From Streptomyces sp. NBC_01294 (GTDB lineage: Bacteria; Actinomycetota; Actinomycetes; Streptomycetales; Streptomycetaceae): DNA of 64,000 bases. The first letter of the stretch is position 1. Every line of letters starts with the position of its first letter. A model generated the notes under the pieces. That model searched no databases. It was given only the letters and a program-made list of their open reading frames with translations, and had not been told where the DNA came from. Below, piece after piece: positions 36,901 to 43,910 of the stretch. The DNA lies in assembly GCF_035917235.1 (NCBI RefSeq), contig NZ_CP108423.1, positions 2,421,001-2,485,000 of the forward strand, written 5' to 3'. Made by a program: the position numbers and the translations under genes.

Positions 36901-37027
36901 CGTCGGTGAGCACGGCCAGTTCGTCGGCTCGGCCGACGAACACCGGGCTGACGGATCTGGTCTCCACGCCGCCGAGCATCGCACAGACGTCCTGCCCGGC
37001 GGCACTCGTTATCGGTGCGCTCCCCAT
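33914..37027 (-). CDS. LAL-family (large ATP-binding LuxR) transcriptional regulator
   Basis: 1037 residues. An AAA/NB-ARC-like ATPase with Walker A GGEAGVGKT at 58-66 and Walker B VVLVLEDLHWSD; a long TPR-like helical region from about 430 to 930; and a C-terminal LuxR HTH at about 965-1030 (LTSRERDVLRLVAAGSTNRKI, then KTASVHVSNILAKL, here given in two parts). Such proteins act as ATP-dependent activators, often of secondary metabolism. The ATG at 37027 has no clear ribosome site; an ATG about 16 codons later is an alternative. Target genes are unknown. Confidence 0.9.
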   Translation of the reverse strand: MGSAPITSAAGQDVCAMLGGVETRSVSPVFVGRADELAVLTDALTRAEGQEPQAMLIGGEAGVGKTRLTEEFLCEADRRGAVVAVGGCVEIGAEGLPFAPFSTALRTLHRLLPEELAAAAAGQEDELARILPELGDTPRGPHDEESTARLFELTARMLERLAADRTVVLVLEDLHWSDTSTRHLLSYLFRSLAGGRLVVVATYRADDVHRRHPLRPLLAELDRLRTVRRIELSRFSRAEVRRQLAGILAAQPDEDFVDSVFDRSDGNAFFVEELVASRASGCRTGLTESLRDLLLVRVEVLPDETQGLVRIVAEGGSAVEYPLLRAVAGLSEDELIEALRAAVGANILLATPDGDGYRFRHSLVREAVSDDLLPGERARVNRRYAEALETDASLIRAEERVIRLASYWYHANDPAKALPAVLVASVAARRRHAYSEQLRLLERAMDLWDSVPPEVREALRPADYTDVYPPCGCDPASTPLQRLDLLAEATVAARYGGERERALKITKTALRLLEEDRDPLRSAWFWTERSRLVAGLGRGDGWEEIAKAQDLVRGLPPSRVHAEVLVWAAGWGMLHKPGPDNLAAAERAVEYARMVGAEDTELNARITVGCLLTDSGDGPGGLAEMHAVRERATELGLTMLAGRAHINLTSQLESMGRSREAVELAEQGAELVRRSRLLDTEAWVCGNMAESLYSLGRWDEAVEAARRTVLVGQSAAPRGSGSARLAYLALARGELAEAAQQFAAARAHFGTHDAQPQHRIPLYRLAIGLAAGEGRIADVRAETAAAIAYGFPLGQHRYAWPLLLAAASAEADARGLPAADAGRDAALDVLRTAARRLATPVPVWGAHAEYVRAELLRAEARDTVADWAAVEEAIRPLERPYLLARARHRLAEAMLAAGGDREPAAVLLREAYATADRIGSRRLREDLALLAQRARLPLTAADASPATPAPRTDPAEALGLTSRERDVLRLVAAGSTNRKIAEELFISPKTASVHVSNILAKLGVAGRGEAAALAHRLRLFGPPVPVSPLPEAARRGV

Positions 37028-37038
37028 CGTGCGTCAGT

Positions 37039-37230
37039 TCACGCGGGGCGGGGCGCGGGGCGGGCGGTGCGGGTGAGGCGACTGCGCAGTCCTCTCACCG
37101 GCCCTCCGGGTTCCTGGCTCCGCGAGGAGGCGCGGCGCGCCTGCTGCGCCTGGCGGACCACGCGGAACTCGGCGGCTTCGCGCAGGAGGTCGGCGCGGCG
37201 GGCGGCGGTGGCGATCTCGTACTCGAACAT
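37039..37230 (-). CDS. 63-residue small basic protein
   Basis: MFEYEIATAARRADLLREAA, then a basic Arg/Gln/Ala-rich helix and an Arg/Pro-rich tail. Strong AGGGAG site 6 nt before the ATG at 37230. Short proteins with this opening are common in Streptomyces, usually uncharacterised. The predicted amphipathic helix spans about 5-35. It ends 11 nt before the LAL regulator start on the same strand and may be co-transcribed. Confidence 0.7.
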   Translation of the reverse strand: MFEYEIATAARRADLLREAAEFRVVRQAQQARRASSRSQEPGGPVRGLRSRLTRTARPAPRPA

Positions 37231-37347
37231 CTCGTACTCCCTGGTCGCGTTTCTCGGGCACCTCGTTCGGTGTGATCCAAGATTCGCGCCCCAAGGGGTA
37301 CCGGCACATCGGTCGCATGCCGCATCTGCGGGGGCAGGGGGCCTTAG

Positions 37348-37370
37348 TCCGGGGGCCGTGGTTCCCCGGA
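37348..37370. terminator. Hairpin downstream of the acidic membrane protein gene
   Basis: TCCGGGG and CCCCGGA arms (7 bp) with a 9-nt loop, in the 188-bp gap between 37230 and 37419. A further GGGCCCGGCCGGGC-rich stretch follows. The remainder of the gap presumably carries the promoter of the 63-aa gene. Confidence 0.45.
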
Positions 37371-37418
37371 CGGGCGGCGGAGACCTAAGGCCGTGCCCGG
37401 GCCCGGCCGGGCGGGTGC

Positions 37419-37988
37419 TTAGCCCGCTGCCTTGGGGATGGCGAGGAGGAGGTCGAAGTACATGAGGACGAAGAGCAGGACGCCGAGGGCACCCAGTCCG
37501 ATGCCGGCCCAGGAGACGGACCGCACCCAGGTGGGGAGGGTGCGCTCGGGGGTGCTGAAGGCGGGGAGGGCCAGCACGAAGGTGGCGATGATCAGGGCGA
37601 GGGCGGCGAAGACGCCGTTCACCATCGCGGTGGCGTGCCACGGGTCGACGAACTGGGCGGCGATCTGCGCGTTGGCGTCGGCGGCCTGGCTCAGCTCCAG
37701 ACGGGCGGCGACGCTCGCGCGCTCGGACACGATGCCCGCGACCCAGCTGCCGCTGAGGGCGACGACACCGAGACCGGCCGCCACGATCGCGGAGGCCGCG
37801 GATCCGACGTGGCTCGGCTCCTCGTCCTCGGCCTGGTCCTCGGCGAACGTGTCGTCGTCCAGGTCGGCGTCGGTGAGTGCGGTGCCGGCGTCGGCCTCGG
37901 CGGGCTGGGGGGTCTCGGCCTTGTCGAGGTCGACCGGAGAGGTGTCCGCCTCGGAGGCGTTCGGGGCGGGGGTCTTGGTGGTGTCCAT
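37419..37988 (-). CDS. Acidic-N-terminus membrane protein, unknown function
   Basis: 189 residues. The first about 60 are cytosolic and rich in Asp/Glu/Ala/Pro, followed by three predicted membrane helices (about 63-88, 118-142, 158-185). No recognised family. ATG 37988 has only a weak site (GGTGCC). Monocistronic as far as can be seen. Confidence 0.7.
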   Translation of the reverse strand: MDTTKTPAPNASEADTSPVDLDKAETPQPAEADAGTALTDADLDDDTFAEDQAEDEEPSHVGSAASAIVAAGLGVVALSGSWVAGIVSERASVAARLELSQAADANAQIAAQFVDPWHATAMVNGVFAALALIIATFVLALPAFSTPERTLPTWVRSVSWAGIGLGALGVLLFVLMYFDLLLAIPKAAG

Positions 37989-38082
37989 GCGGGGCACCGT
38001 AGGCGCCCTGTCTGAGAGTTTTCTGAGAATCCGCGGGTTGTGGCCACCCGGGGCCCCGCGGTCGGCGGGGCCCGTTCTGGTC

Positions 38083-38637
38083 CTAGGCGGATCGGGCCGC
38101 GGCCCACTCGTGGGAGAGGATCGACCAGACCTCGGTGTCCTGGCGGACACCGCGGTGGAGGTGGTTCTGCCGCATGACACCCTCGCGGGTCATGCCGAGG
38201 CGCTCGGCCACGGCGAGGCTCTTCTTGTTGGCGGAGGCGGCGTGCCACTCGACGCGGTGCATGCCGCGCTCGCCGAAGGCGTAGTCGATCAGGACCTGGC
38301 AGGCCCGGGTCACCAGGCCGCGGCCGGCCGCGGCGGGCTCCAGCCAGCAGCCGATCTCGCAGTTGCCGGTGTCCGCCTCGAAGGCCGGGAAGAGGACCCC
38401 GCCCACGAGGGTGCCGTCGAGCCGGATGCCGAAGAACCGAGCGCCGTCCTCACCGGCCTTGACCGCGTACTTGGCCAGCAGCGCCCGGGCGGACTCGACG
38501 TCGGGGGACCGGTCCGGGAAGGGCACGTACTGGCCGATGAACTCGCGTCCCCGCTCGATGTGGGCGAAGAACTCCTCGGCGTGCCGGGCTTCCAGCGGGA
38601 ACAGCTGGGCGCCTTCGGCGAGGTCTATCGAGAACAT
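38083..38637 (-). CDS. RimJ/RimL-type GNAT N-acetyltransferase
   Basis: 184 residues. The acetyl-CoA fold is indicated by CEIGCWLEPAAAGRGLVTRA (motif A) and HRVEWHAASANKKSLAVAER, ending in VWSILSHEW. Members acetylate ribosomal protein N-termini or small amines; the substrate is not predictable. The ATG at 38637 follows AAGGAAGAAG. It lies 39 nt downstream of the MMPL gene on the same strand, so the two may be co-transcribed. Confidence 0.87.
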   Translation of the reverse strand: MFSIDLAEGAQLFPLEARHAEEFFAHIERGREFIGQYVPFPDRSPDVESARALLAKYAVKAGEDGARFFGIRLDGTLVGGVLFPAFEADTGNCEIGCWLEPAAAGRGLVTRACQVLIDYAFGERGMHRVEWHAASANKKSLAVAERLGMTREGVMRQNHLHRGVRQDTEVWSILSHEWAAARSA

Positions 38638-38676
38638 GCGGCTTCTTCCTTGGGTCTCGTGCGGCGGGTTGCCGGA

Positions 38677-40926
38677 TCACCGGGAGGCTGTGACGGGCTC
38701 GGCGCTGTCCTCGCTCGTGGCGGGGACGGCGGCGGGCCGCTGTGCCGGAAGTTTCGCATGCGGACGGTGTTCCGGGGGCTCGATGCTGATCCGGGGCAGC
38801 CGCCGTTCGAGCCAGGCGGGCAGCCACCAGTTGGCGCCGCCGAGCATGTGCATCAGGGCCGGGACGAGGAGGGTGCGCAGGACGAAGGCGTCGAGGGCCA
38901 CGGCCGAGGCGAGCGCGATGCCGAACATCGCGATGATCCGGTCGCCGCTGAGCACGAAGGCCAGGAAGACGGAGATCATGATGACGGCCGCCGAGTTGAT
39001 GACCCTGCTGGTCTCCGCGAGGCCCACGCGCACGGCCCGCCGGTTGTCGCCGGTCTCCAGCCACTCCTCGTACATCCGGCTGACGAGGAAGACCTGGTAG
39101 TCCATCGACAGTCCGAAGAGGACGGACACCATGATCACGGGCAGGAAGGGTTCGATGGGCCCGGCGCTGCCCAGGCCCAGCAGTTCGCTGCCCCAGCCCC
39201 ACTGGAAGATCGCGACCACGACGCCGAAGGAGGAGGCGACGGCGGCCACGTTCATGACCGCGGCCTTGACCGGGATGCCGATGGACCGGAAGGCCAGCAG
39301 CAGGAGCACGCAGCCGAGGGCGACGACCACGGCGACGAAGAGCGGCAGCTTCCCGACGATGACCTCGGCGAAGTCGTCGTAGGAGGCCGTCACCCCGCCG
39401 ACGTGGACCTCCATGGAGTTGCCGTGCCCGGCCCGCGGGATGACGTCCTGGCGGAGCCAGTCGACGAGGTCGCTCGTGGCCCGGGACTGCGGGGAGGAGT
39501 CCGGTACGACGGTCAGGACGACGGTGTCCCCGCTGCGGTTGAAGACGGCGGGGCCGGTGGAGGCGACGCCCTTCGTGGTGCGCAGTGCCTGTGCCAGCTG
39601 GTCGACGGCGAGCCGGTCGCCGGCCCCGTCCAGGCGGGCGACGACGGCGAGCGGGCCGTTCGTGCCGGGCCCGAACCCCTCGGCCAGCAGGTCGTAGGCC
39701 TGCCGGGTGGTGGAGGTGGCCGGGTTGTTGCCCTGGTCGGAGGTGCCCAGGTGGAGGGAGAAGGTGGGCAGGGCCAGCACCAGCATGACCGCGGTGGCGA
39801 CGACGCCCAGCAGTTTGGGGTGGCGCTCGACGAAGCCGGACCAGCGGACGGCGAAGCCGGAGGTCTGCTCGGGCTGCGGGCCCTCGGCGGCGAGCTTGCG
39901 GCGCTCGCGGCGCGAAAGGGCGCGCATGCCGATGTACGAGAGGAGGGCGGGCAGCAGGGTGACCGAGGCGGCGACCGTCAGGACGACCGTCACGGAGGCG
40001 GCTATGGCGACGCCGTTGAGGAAGTCCAGCCGCAGCACCAGCATGCCGAGCAGCGCGATGCAGACGGTGGCGCCGGCGAAGACGACGGCCCGGCCGGTGG
40101 TGGCGACGGCGCTCTCGGCCGCCTCCTCGACCGCGAGGCCCCGCGCGAGGCCCTTGCGGTGCCGGGTGACGATGAACAGCGCGTAGTCGATGCCGACGCC
40201 GAGGCCGATGAGGGTGCCGAGCAGCGGGGCGAAGTCGGCGACCGGCATCACGTGTCCGAGCAGGGTGATGCCGAAATAGGCGGTGCCCACGCTGACCAGG
40301 GCGGTCGCGATGGGCAGCAGGCTCGCGGCGAGCGAGCCGAAGGCGAGGAAGAGCACGAGGGCCGCGACGACGACCCCGATGACCTCGGCGAGGTGCGCGG
40401 TGGGGGCCTCGGTGAGCTGGACGGCGCGGCCGCCCAGCTCGACCTGCAGTCCGCCGGCCTCGGTGGTGGCGTTCTTCGCGGCGTCGACGACCGCCTTGGC
40501 CTGGGCCTTGGGGACGGCGTCCGCCTGCTTCTCGAAGGTCACCACGGCGTAGGCGGTGTGCCCGTCGGGGCTGATCTGCGCGGCGCTCTCGGGGTGGGGG
40601 CCGTAGGGTCCGGCGACCGATCCGACTCCGGGGAGTCCGGCGACGGCTTCGAGTGCCCGGGTCATGCGCTGTTCGATGTCCGGGGTGCGCACGCTCTGCT
40701 GGTCCGGGGCCCGCCACACGATGGTGTCGGTGTCTCCGCCCTGACCGTGGAAACCCTCGCGCAGGAGGTCGTTCGCCCTGCCGGAATCGGTGCCGGGGAC
40801 CTCGTAGTCGTTGGAGAACGCCGATCCGGCGGTCCCGGCGGCCGCCGCGGTGGCGCCGAGTGCGAGCAGCCAGATCAGCACGGCGAGGAGACGGTGGCGC
40901 ATGCACCACCGTGCGATTACTGCCAA
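38677..40926 (-). CDS. MMPL/RND-family membrane transporter
   Basis: 749 residues with about 12 membrane helices and two large extracellular loops (about 45-165 and 390-520), as in MmpL lipid or drug exporters. Conserved pieces include GLGVGIDYALFIVTRHR near TM4-5 and GLSMDYQVFLVSRMYEEW near TM10, holding the Asp-Tyr pairs of proton relay. The start is TTG 40926, 8 nt after AGGGAG; ATG 40902 is an alternative. The substrate is unknown. No dedicated regulator is adjacent. Confidence 0.9.
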   Translation of the reverse strand: MAVIARWCMRHRLLAVLIWLLALGATAAAAGTAGSAFSNDYEVPGTDSGRANDLLREGFHGQGGDTDTIVWRAPDQQSVRTPDIEQRMTRALEAVAGLPGVGSVAGPYGPHPESAAQISPDGHTAYAVVTFEKQADAVPKAQAKAVVDAAKNATTEAGGLQVELGGRAVQLTEAPTAHLAEVIGVVVAALVLFLAFGSLAASLLPIATALVSVGTAYFGITLLGHVMPVADFAPLLGTLIGLGVGIDYALFIVTRHRKGLARGLAVEEAAESAVATTGRAVVFAGATVCIALLGMLVLRLDFLNGVAIAASVTVVLTVAASVTLLPALLSYIGMRALSRRERRKLAAEGPQPEQTSGFAVRWSGFVERHPKLLGVVATAVMLVLALPTFSLHLGTSDQGNNPATSTTRQAYDLLAEGFGPGTNGPLAVVARLDGAGDRLAVDQLAQALRTTKGVASTGPAVFNRSGDTVVLTVVPDSSPQSRATSDLVDWLRQDVIPRAGHGNSMEVHVGGVTASYDDFAEVIVGKLPLFVAVVVALGCVLLLLAFRSIGIPVKAAVMNVAAVASSFGVVVAIFQWGWGSELLGLGSAGPIEPFLPVIMVSVLFGLSMDYQVFLVSRMYEEWLETGDNRRAVRVGLAETSRVINSAAVIMISVFLAFVLSGDRIIAMFGIALASAVALDAFVLRTLLVPALMHMLGGANWWLPAWLERRLPRISIEPPEHRPHAKLPAQRPAAVPATSEDSAEPVTASR

Positions 40927-41133
40927 CGGACGTGCTCCCTGGTGGTTCGGATCTTTACCGGGGGCAGCCCGTCGCAAAGAACGCCTGAACTCGTGAAGGC
41001 CCGGCCGTCGGCCCGGGGGATCGCCCCGGAGTTCGGCCCAGATGGTCTACACCCTGCACGATCTCAGTGTTTCGTGATCGTTGGCCCCTTTCGTGTGCAT
41101 CGTCACAGGGGTCCGGAAGGTGCGGTACGCAGG

Positions 41134-41583
41134 TCAGCGCGGCAGGAGGTCCGGGGTCTGGCCGGCCACCGCCTGGCCGGCCGCCGCCGCGCCGGCCACT
41201 GCCCGGCCCTCGGGCTCGTCCACCCGGTAGCCGGGGATCGAGGGCCACCGGACGGTGAGGACGACCGCGTCCTCCTCCGCGTACCAGGAGTGGTCGACGC
41301 CCCGCCCCCAGAGCACGTAGTCGCCCTGCTCCGCGAGGACGACGGTCCGCCCCGGGAACTCCAGCCGGAAGCGTCCGCTGATCAGCACCAGCAGTGCGGT
41401 GCGCCGCTCGGCGGTCGCCCACCGCTCCCGTGCGTCGCCCTTGGGGTGGACGCCCCATTTGATCTCCACGTCCTCGCTGTGACGGGGATCGGCAGGGTCC
41501 TTGAAGTGGCCGAGGAGCCAGCCGCGGTCGGCTGCCGCGTCGGGGGCGGCCTTGCCGGTGTAGATGGTGGAGTCGTCGTTCAC
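41134..41583 (-). CDS. Cupin-fold protein of unknown function
   Basis: 149 residues. The core is a single beta-barrel cupin: ALLVLISGRFRLEFPG, EQGDYVLWGRGVDHSW and VVLTVRWPS, with only one clear metal-type His. It starts MNDDSTIYTGKAAPD at 41583. Similar proteins are often mis-annotated as signal peptidase; there is no membrane helix or Ser/Lys motif to support that. The C-terminal Ala/Gly repeat AVAGAAAAGQAVAGQ is low-complexity. Function unknown. Confidence 0.65.
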   Translation of the reverse strand: MNDDSTIYTGKAAPDAAADRGWLLGHFKDPADPRHSEDVEIKWGVHPKGDARERWATAERRTALLVLISGRFRLEFPGRTVVLAEQGDYVLWGRGVDHSWYAEEDAVVLTVRWPSIPGYRVDEPEGRAVAGAAAAGQAVAGQTPDLLPR

Positions 41584-41637
41584 GGGGTGAGGCTAATGCA
41601 GTTGTGGTGACCGGCCGGACACTGATGAGCTGGGGCG

Positions 41638-42438
41638 ATGACGATGGATCTTGATGAGCTTGTGAAGGTGCGCGCCCGGTACGACGCGGAGATGCGCGAG
41701 GGTGCGCAGCCGGACGCGCCGCAGGCCAGGGTGGAGCGGGCGGGTGCGGTCGTACGGCACAGCGTGCCCGGCCTCGGGTGGAACGGCGTGCTCTGGTCGG
41801 ACCTCGACGAGGGGACGGCGGATGCGGAGATCGCGGCGCAGGTGGCGTTCTTCGCGGACCGCGGGTGTCCGGAGTTCGAGTGGAAGCTGTACGACCACGA
41901 CCGGCCGGCGGACCTGGCGGACCGGCTGCGGGCGGCGGGCTTCGTACCCGAGCCGCCCGAGACCCTGATGGTGGGCCGGGTGGCCGAGCTCGCGCAGCTG
42001 CCGGTCGAGCCGCCGGAGGGGATCACGCTGCGGACGGTCACGGACGAGGCCGGCGTCGACCTGATGATGGACGTCCACACGGGGGCCTTCGGGACGGAAC
42101 GGCCGCGGATCCGGGAGTCCGTGCTCGGCATGCTGCGCAGCGAGCCGGAGAACATCGCGGTGGTGCTCGCGATGGCGGGCGACACCCCGGTGAGCGCGGC
42201 GCGGATGGAGATCCGTCCGGGCACGGCCTTCGCGGGCCTGTGGGGCGGCGGCACGATCCCGCAATGGCGCGGCCGGGGCATCTACCGCCTGCTGGTCGCC
42301 CACCGCGCCCGCCTGGCGGCCGAGCGCGGCATCGAGTACCTCCAGGTGGACGCCTCGGACGACAGCCGCCCGATCCTGGAGCGGCTGGGCTTCGGGGTCC
42401 TGGGCGTCACGGTGCCGTACATGTGGTCGCAGGACTGA
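41638..42438 (+). CDS. GNAT-family N-acetyltransferase (two-lobed)
   Basis: 266 residues. The C-terminal half carries the acetyl-CoA motif GGGTIPQWRGRGIYRLLVAH and a QVDASDDSRPILERLGF beta-bulge region; the N-terminal half is a degenerate GNAT-like lobe. The ATG at 41638 is used (second in-frame ATG two codons on). The substrate is unknown. Divergent from the cupin gene. Confidence 0.85.
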   Translation: MTMDLDELVKVRARYDAEMREGAQPDAPQARVERAGAVVRHSVPGLGWNGVLWSDLDEGTADAEIAAQVAFFADRGCPEFEWKLYDHDRPADLADRLRAAGFVPEPPETLMVGRVAELAQLPVEPPEGITLRTVTDEAGVDLMMDVHTGAFGTERPRIRESVLGMLRSEPENIAVVLAMAGDTPVSAARMEIRPGTAFAGLWGGGTIPQWRGRGIYRLLVAHRARLAAERGIEYLQVDASDDSRPILERLGFGVLGVTVPYMWSQD

Positions 42439-42481
42439 TCAGGGGTTCCGCGGCTGTGGATCAAGGGGCAGGATCGGCCGC

Positions 42482-42982
42482 ATGGAACGCATCAGCCCTC
42501 CCCTCACGGGTGCCGAGCGCGAGACGCTCTGCACCTTCCTCGACTACCACCGGGCCACTCTCGCCTGGAAGTGCGAGGGCCTCACCGACGAGCAGCTGCG
42601 CCGTGCCTCGATGCCGCCGTCCACGCTGTCCCTGCTCGGGCTGGTCCGGCACATGGCCGAGGTCGAGCGGCACTGGTTCCGTCGCGTCCTGAGTGGCGAG
42701 GACCTCCCGCACCTGTGGTCGGACACGCACGACTTCCAGGCCGCCTACGACGCGTCCGGCGCCAGTCGCGACGAGGCGTTCACCGCATGGCAGGACGAGG
42801 TCGCGCACGCCCGTCGCATCGAGGCCGCCGCCGAGTCCCTGGACGTGACGGCGTACGTGCCGAGTTGGAAGGAGGAGGCCTCGCTGCGCCTGGTCATGCT
42901 CCACCTGATCCACGAGTACGCCCGCCACAACGGCCACGCCGACTTCCTCCGCGAGGGGATCGACGGCGTCACCGGCGCCTGA
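42482..42982 (+). CDS. DinB/DUF664-family protein
   Basis: 166 residues forming a predicted four-helix bundle. His residues in LVRHMAEVERHW and LIHEYARHNGHAD form the putative metal triad of the DinB-like superfamily, some members of which are mycothiol-dependent transferases. ATG 42482 follows GGGGCAGGATCGG. It lies 43 nt after the GNAT gene and may be co-transcribed. Confidence 0.87.
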   Translation: MERISPPLTGAERETLCTFLDYHRATLAWKCEGLTDEQLRRASMPPSTLSLLGLVRHMAEVERHWFRRVLSGEDLPHLWSDTHDFQAAYDASGASRDEAFTAWQDEVAHARRIEAAAESLDVTAYVPSWKEEASLRLVMLHLIHEYARHNGHADFLREGIDGVTGA

Positions 42983-43108
42983 GCCCACCCTGCGGACGAC
43001 CGCGCGGGCCGGCGCCTCGAACACTCGCCCGGCCCGCCCTCAGGCGACCACCCGGGCCCTCACCTGGGCGGCCGCCCTGGTGCGTGCTCGGCCGGCCGCC
43101 CCGGTGCC

Positions 43109-43843
43109 TCAGGCCGCGGCCCGCCAGTACCCCAGCCCGTTCACCCGCTGCTTCGGCAGGGCGAGTTCCTTGCGCAGGTACGCCGTCAGGGTGCGGGTCG
43201 TCGCCGTGTCGCAGGCCAGCCAGACGTACGCCGACTCCGGGTCCCCGACCAGCTCCGGGAGCTCGGCCCTGACCCGGTCGACCAGGTCCGCGCCGCCCCG
43301 CGGCACCCGGCGGATGTCGTGCCGGTCCGCGTCCAGCCGTACCGGCAGCTCCGCGTCCGCGGCGTGCTGCGTCTCGAACCAGATGGTCGCCGGGGTCTGC
43401 GGGAAGGCGTCCAGCAGCGAGTTGATCGCCGGGAGGGACGCCGGGTCGCCGATGACGAGCAGTCGCTCCGGCGACGGCGTCGGGGCGGTGAACCCGGTGC
43501 CCTGGATGGTGGCGTCGATCGTGTCGCCCGCCTTGGCCCCGCGCGCCCAGTCGCTGGCCACGCCGTCGTGCAGGGCGAATTCGAAGCAGAACGTCCCCGC
43601 GGCCGGATCCGGGTCCACCAGCGTGTACGCGCGCTGGTGCGGCTTGCCCGCGCCCTGGAACCAGACCCGCACCCACATCGTCGGGTGCAGCGACTCGCCC
43701 GCGGCCGCCAGCAGCCCGCCGTCGGTGAAGTACACCCGGCGGTAGTGCTCCGTGACGTCTTCCGCCCCCGTCACCGTGAACGTGAAGTCCTTGCCCCTCA
43801 TGAGCTTCAGGACCACGCCCTCCCAGCCCTTGCCGACAGCCAT
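43109..43843 (-). CDS. Siderophore-interacting protein (FAD ferric-siderophore reductase)
   Basis: 244 residues, ferredoxin-reductase-like. The flavin motif RAYT is at 71-74 (HQRAYTLVDPDP), the pyridine-nucleotide half begins LLVIGDPASLPAINSLL, and a WLACDTATTRTL segment precedes the C-terminal YLRKELALP. Such proteins reduce Fe3+-siderophores in the cytoplasm to release iron. The ATG at 43843 follows GGGGAGGGG. A near-consensus iron box lies 31 bp upstream, shared with the divergent acylase operon, so it should be induced by iron limitation. Confidence 0.92.
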   Translation of the reverse strand: MAVGKGWEGVVLKLMRGKDFTFTVTGAEDVTEHYRRVYFTDGGLLAAAGESLHPTMWVRVWFQGAGKPHQRAYTLVDPDPAAGTFCFEFALHDGVASDWARGAKAGDTIDATIQGTGFTAPTPSPERLLVIGDPASLPAINSLLDAFPQTPATIWFETQHAADAELPVRLDADRHDIRRVPRGGADLVDRVRAELPELVGDPESAYVWLACDTATTRTLTAYLRKELALPKQRVNGLGYWRAAA

Positions 43844-43873
43844 GTCCAACCCCTCCCCTGTGCGCCTCTATAG

Positions 43874-43892
43874 TTAGGGCAGCCTAACCTAA
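43874..43892. promoter_or_regulatory. Iron box (DmdR/IdeR operator)
   Basis: On the minus strand TTAGGTTAGGCTGCCCTAA, matching the actinobacterial iron box TTAGGTTAGGCTCACCTAA at 17 of 19 positions. It lies between the siderophore-interacting gene and the divergent acylase gene, close enough to both starts to block either promoter when iron-loaded DmdR1 is bound. Confidence 0.88.
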
Positions 43893-43910
43893 TGCACCTT
43901 GGGGAAGAGT

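Noticed and set aside
41134..41583. Signal peptidase label for the cupin protein
   Set aside because: There is no membrane helix and no Ser/Lys catalytic motif; the fold signature is cupin.
37432..41610. 1392-residue plus-strand open frame
   Set aside because: It runs antisense to the membrane protein, GNAT, MMPL and cupin genes and is Gly/Asp/Val/Arg-rich, as expected of a mirror frame in high-GC DNA. The minus-strand genes have clear families.
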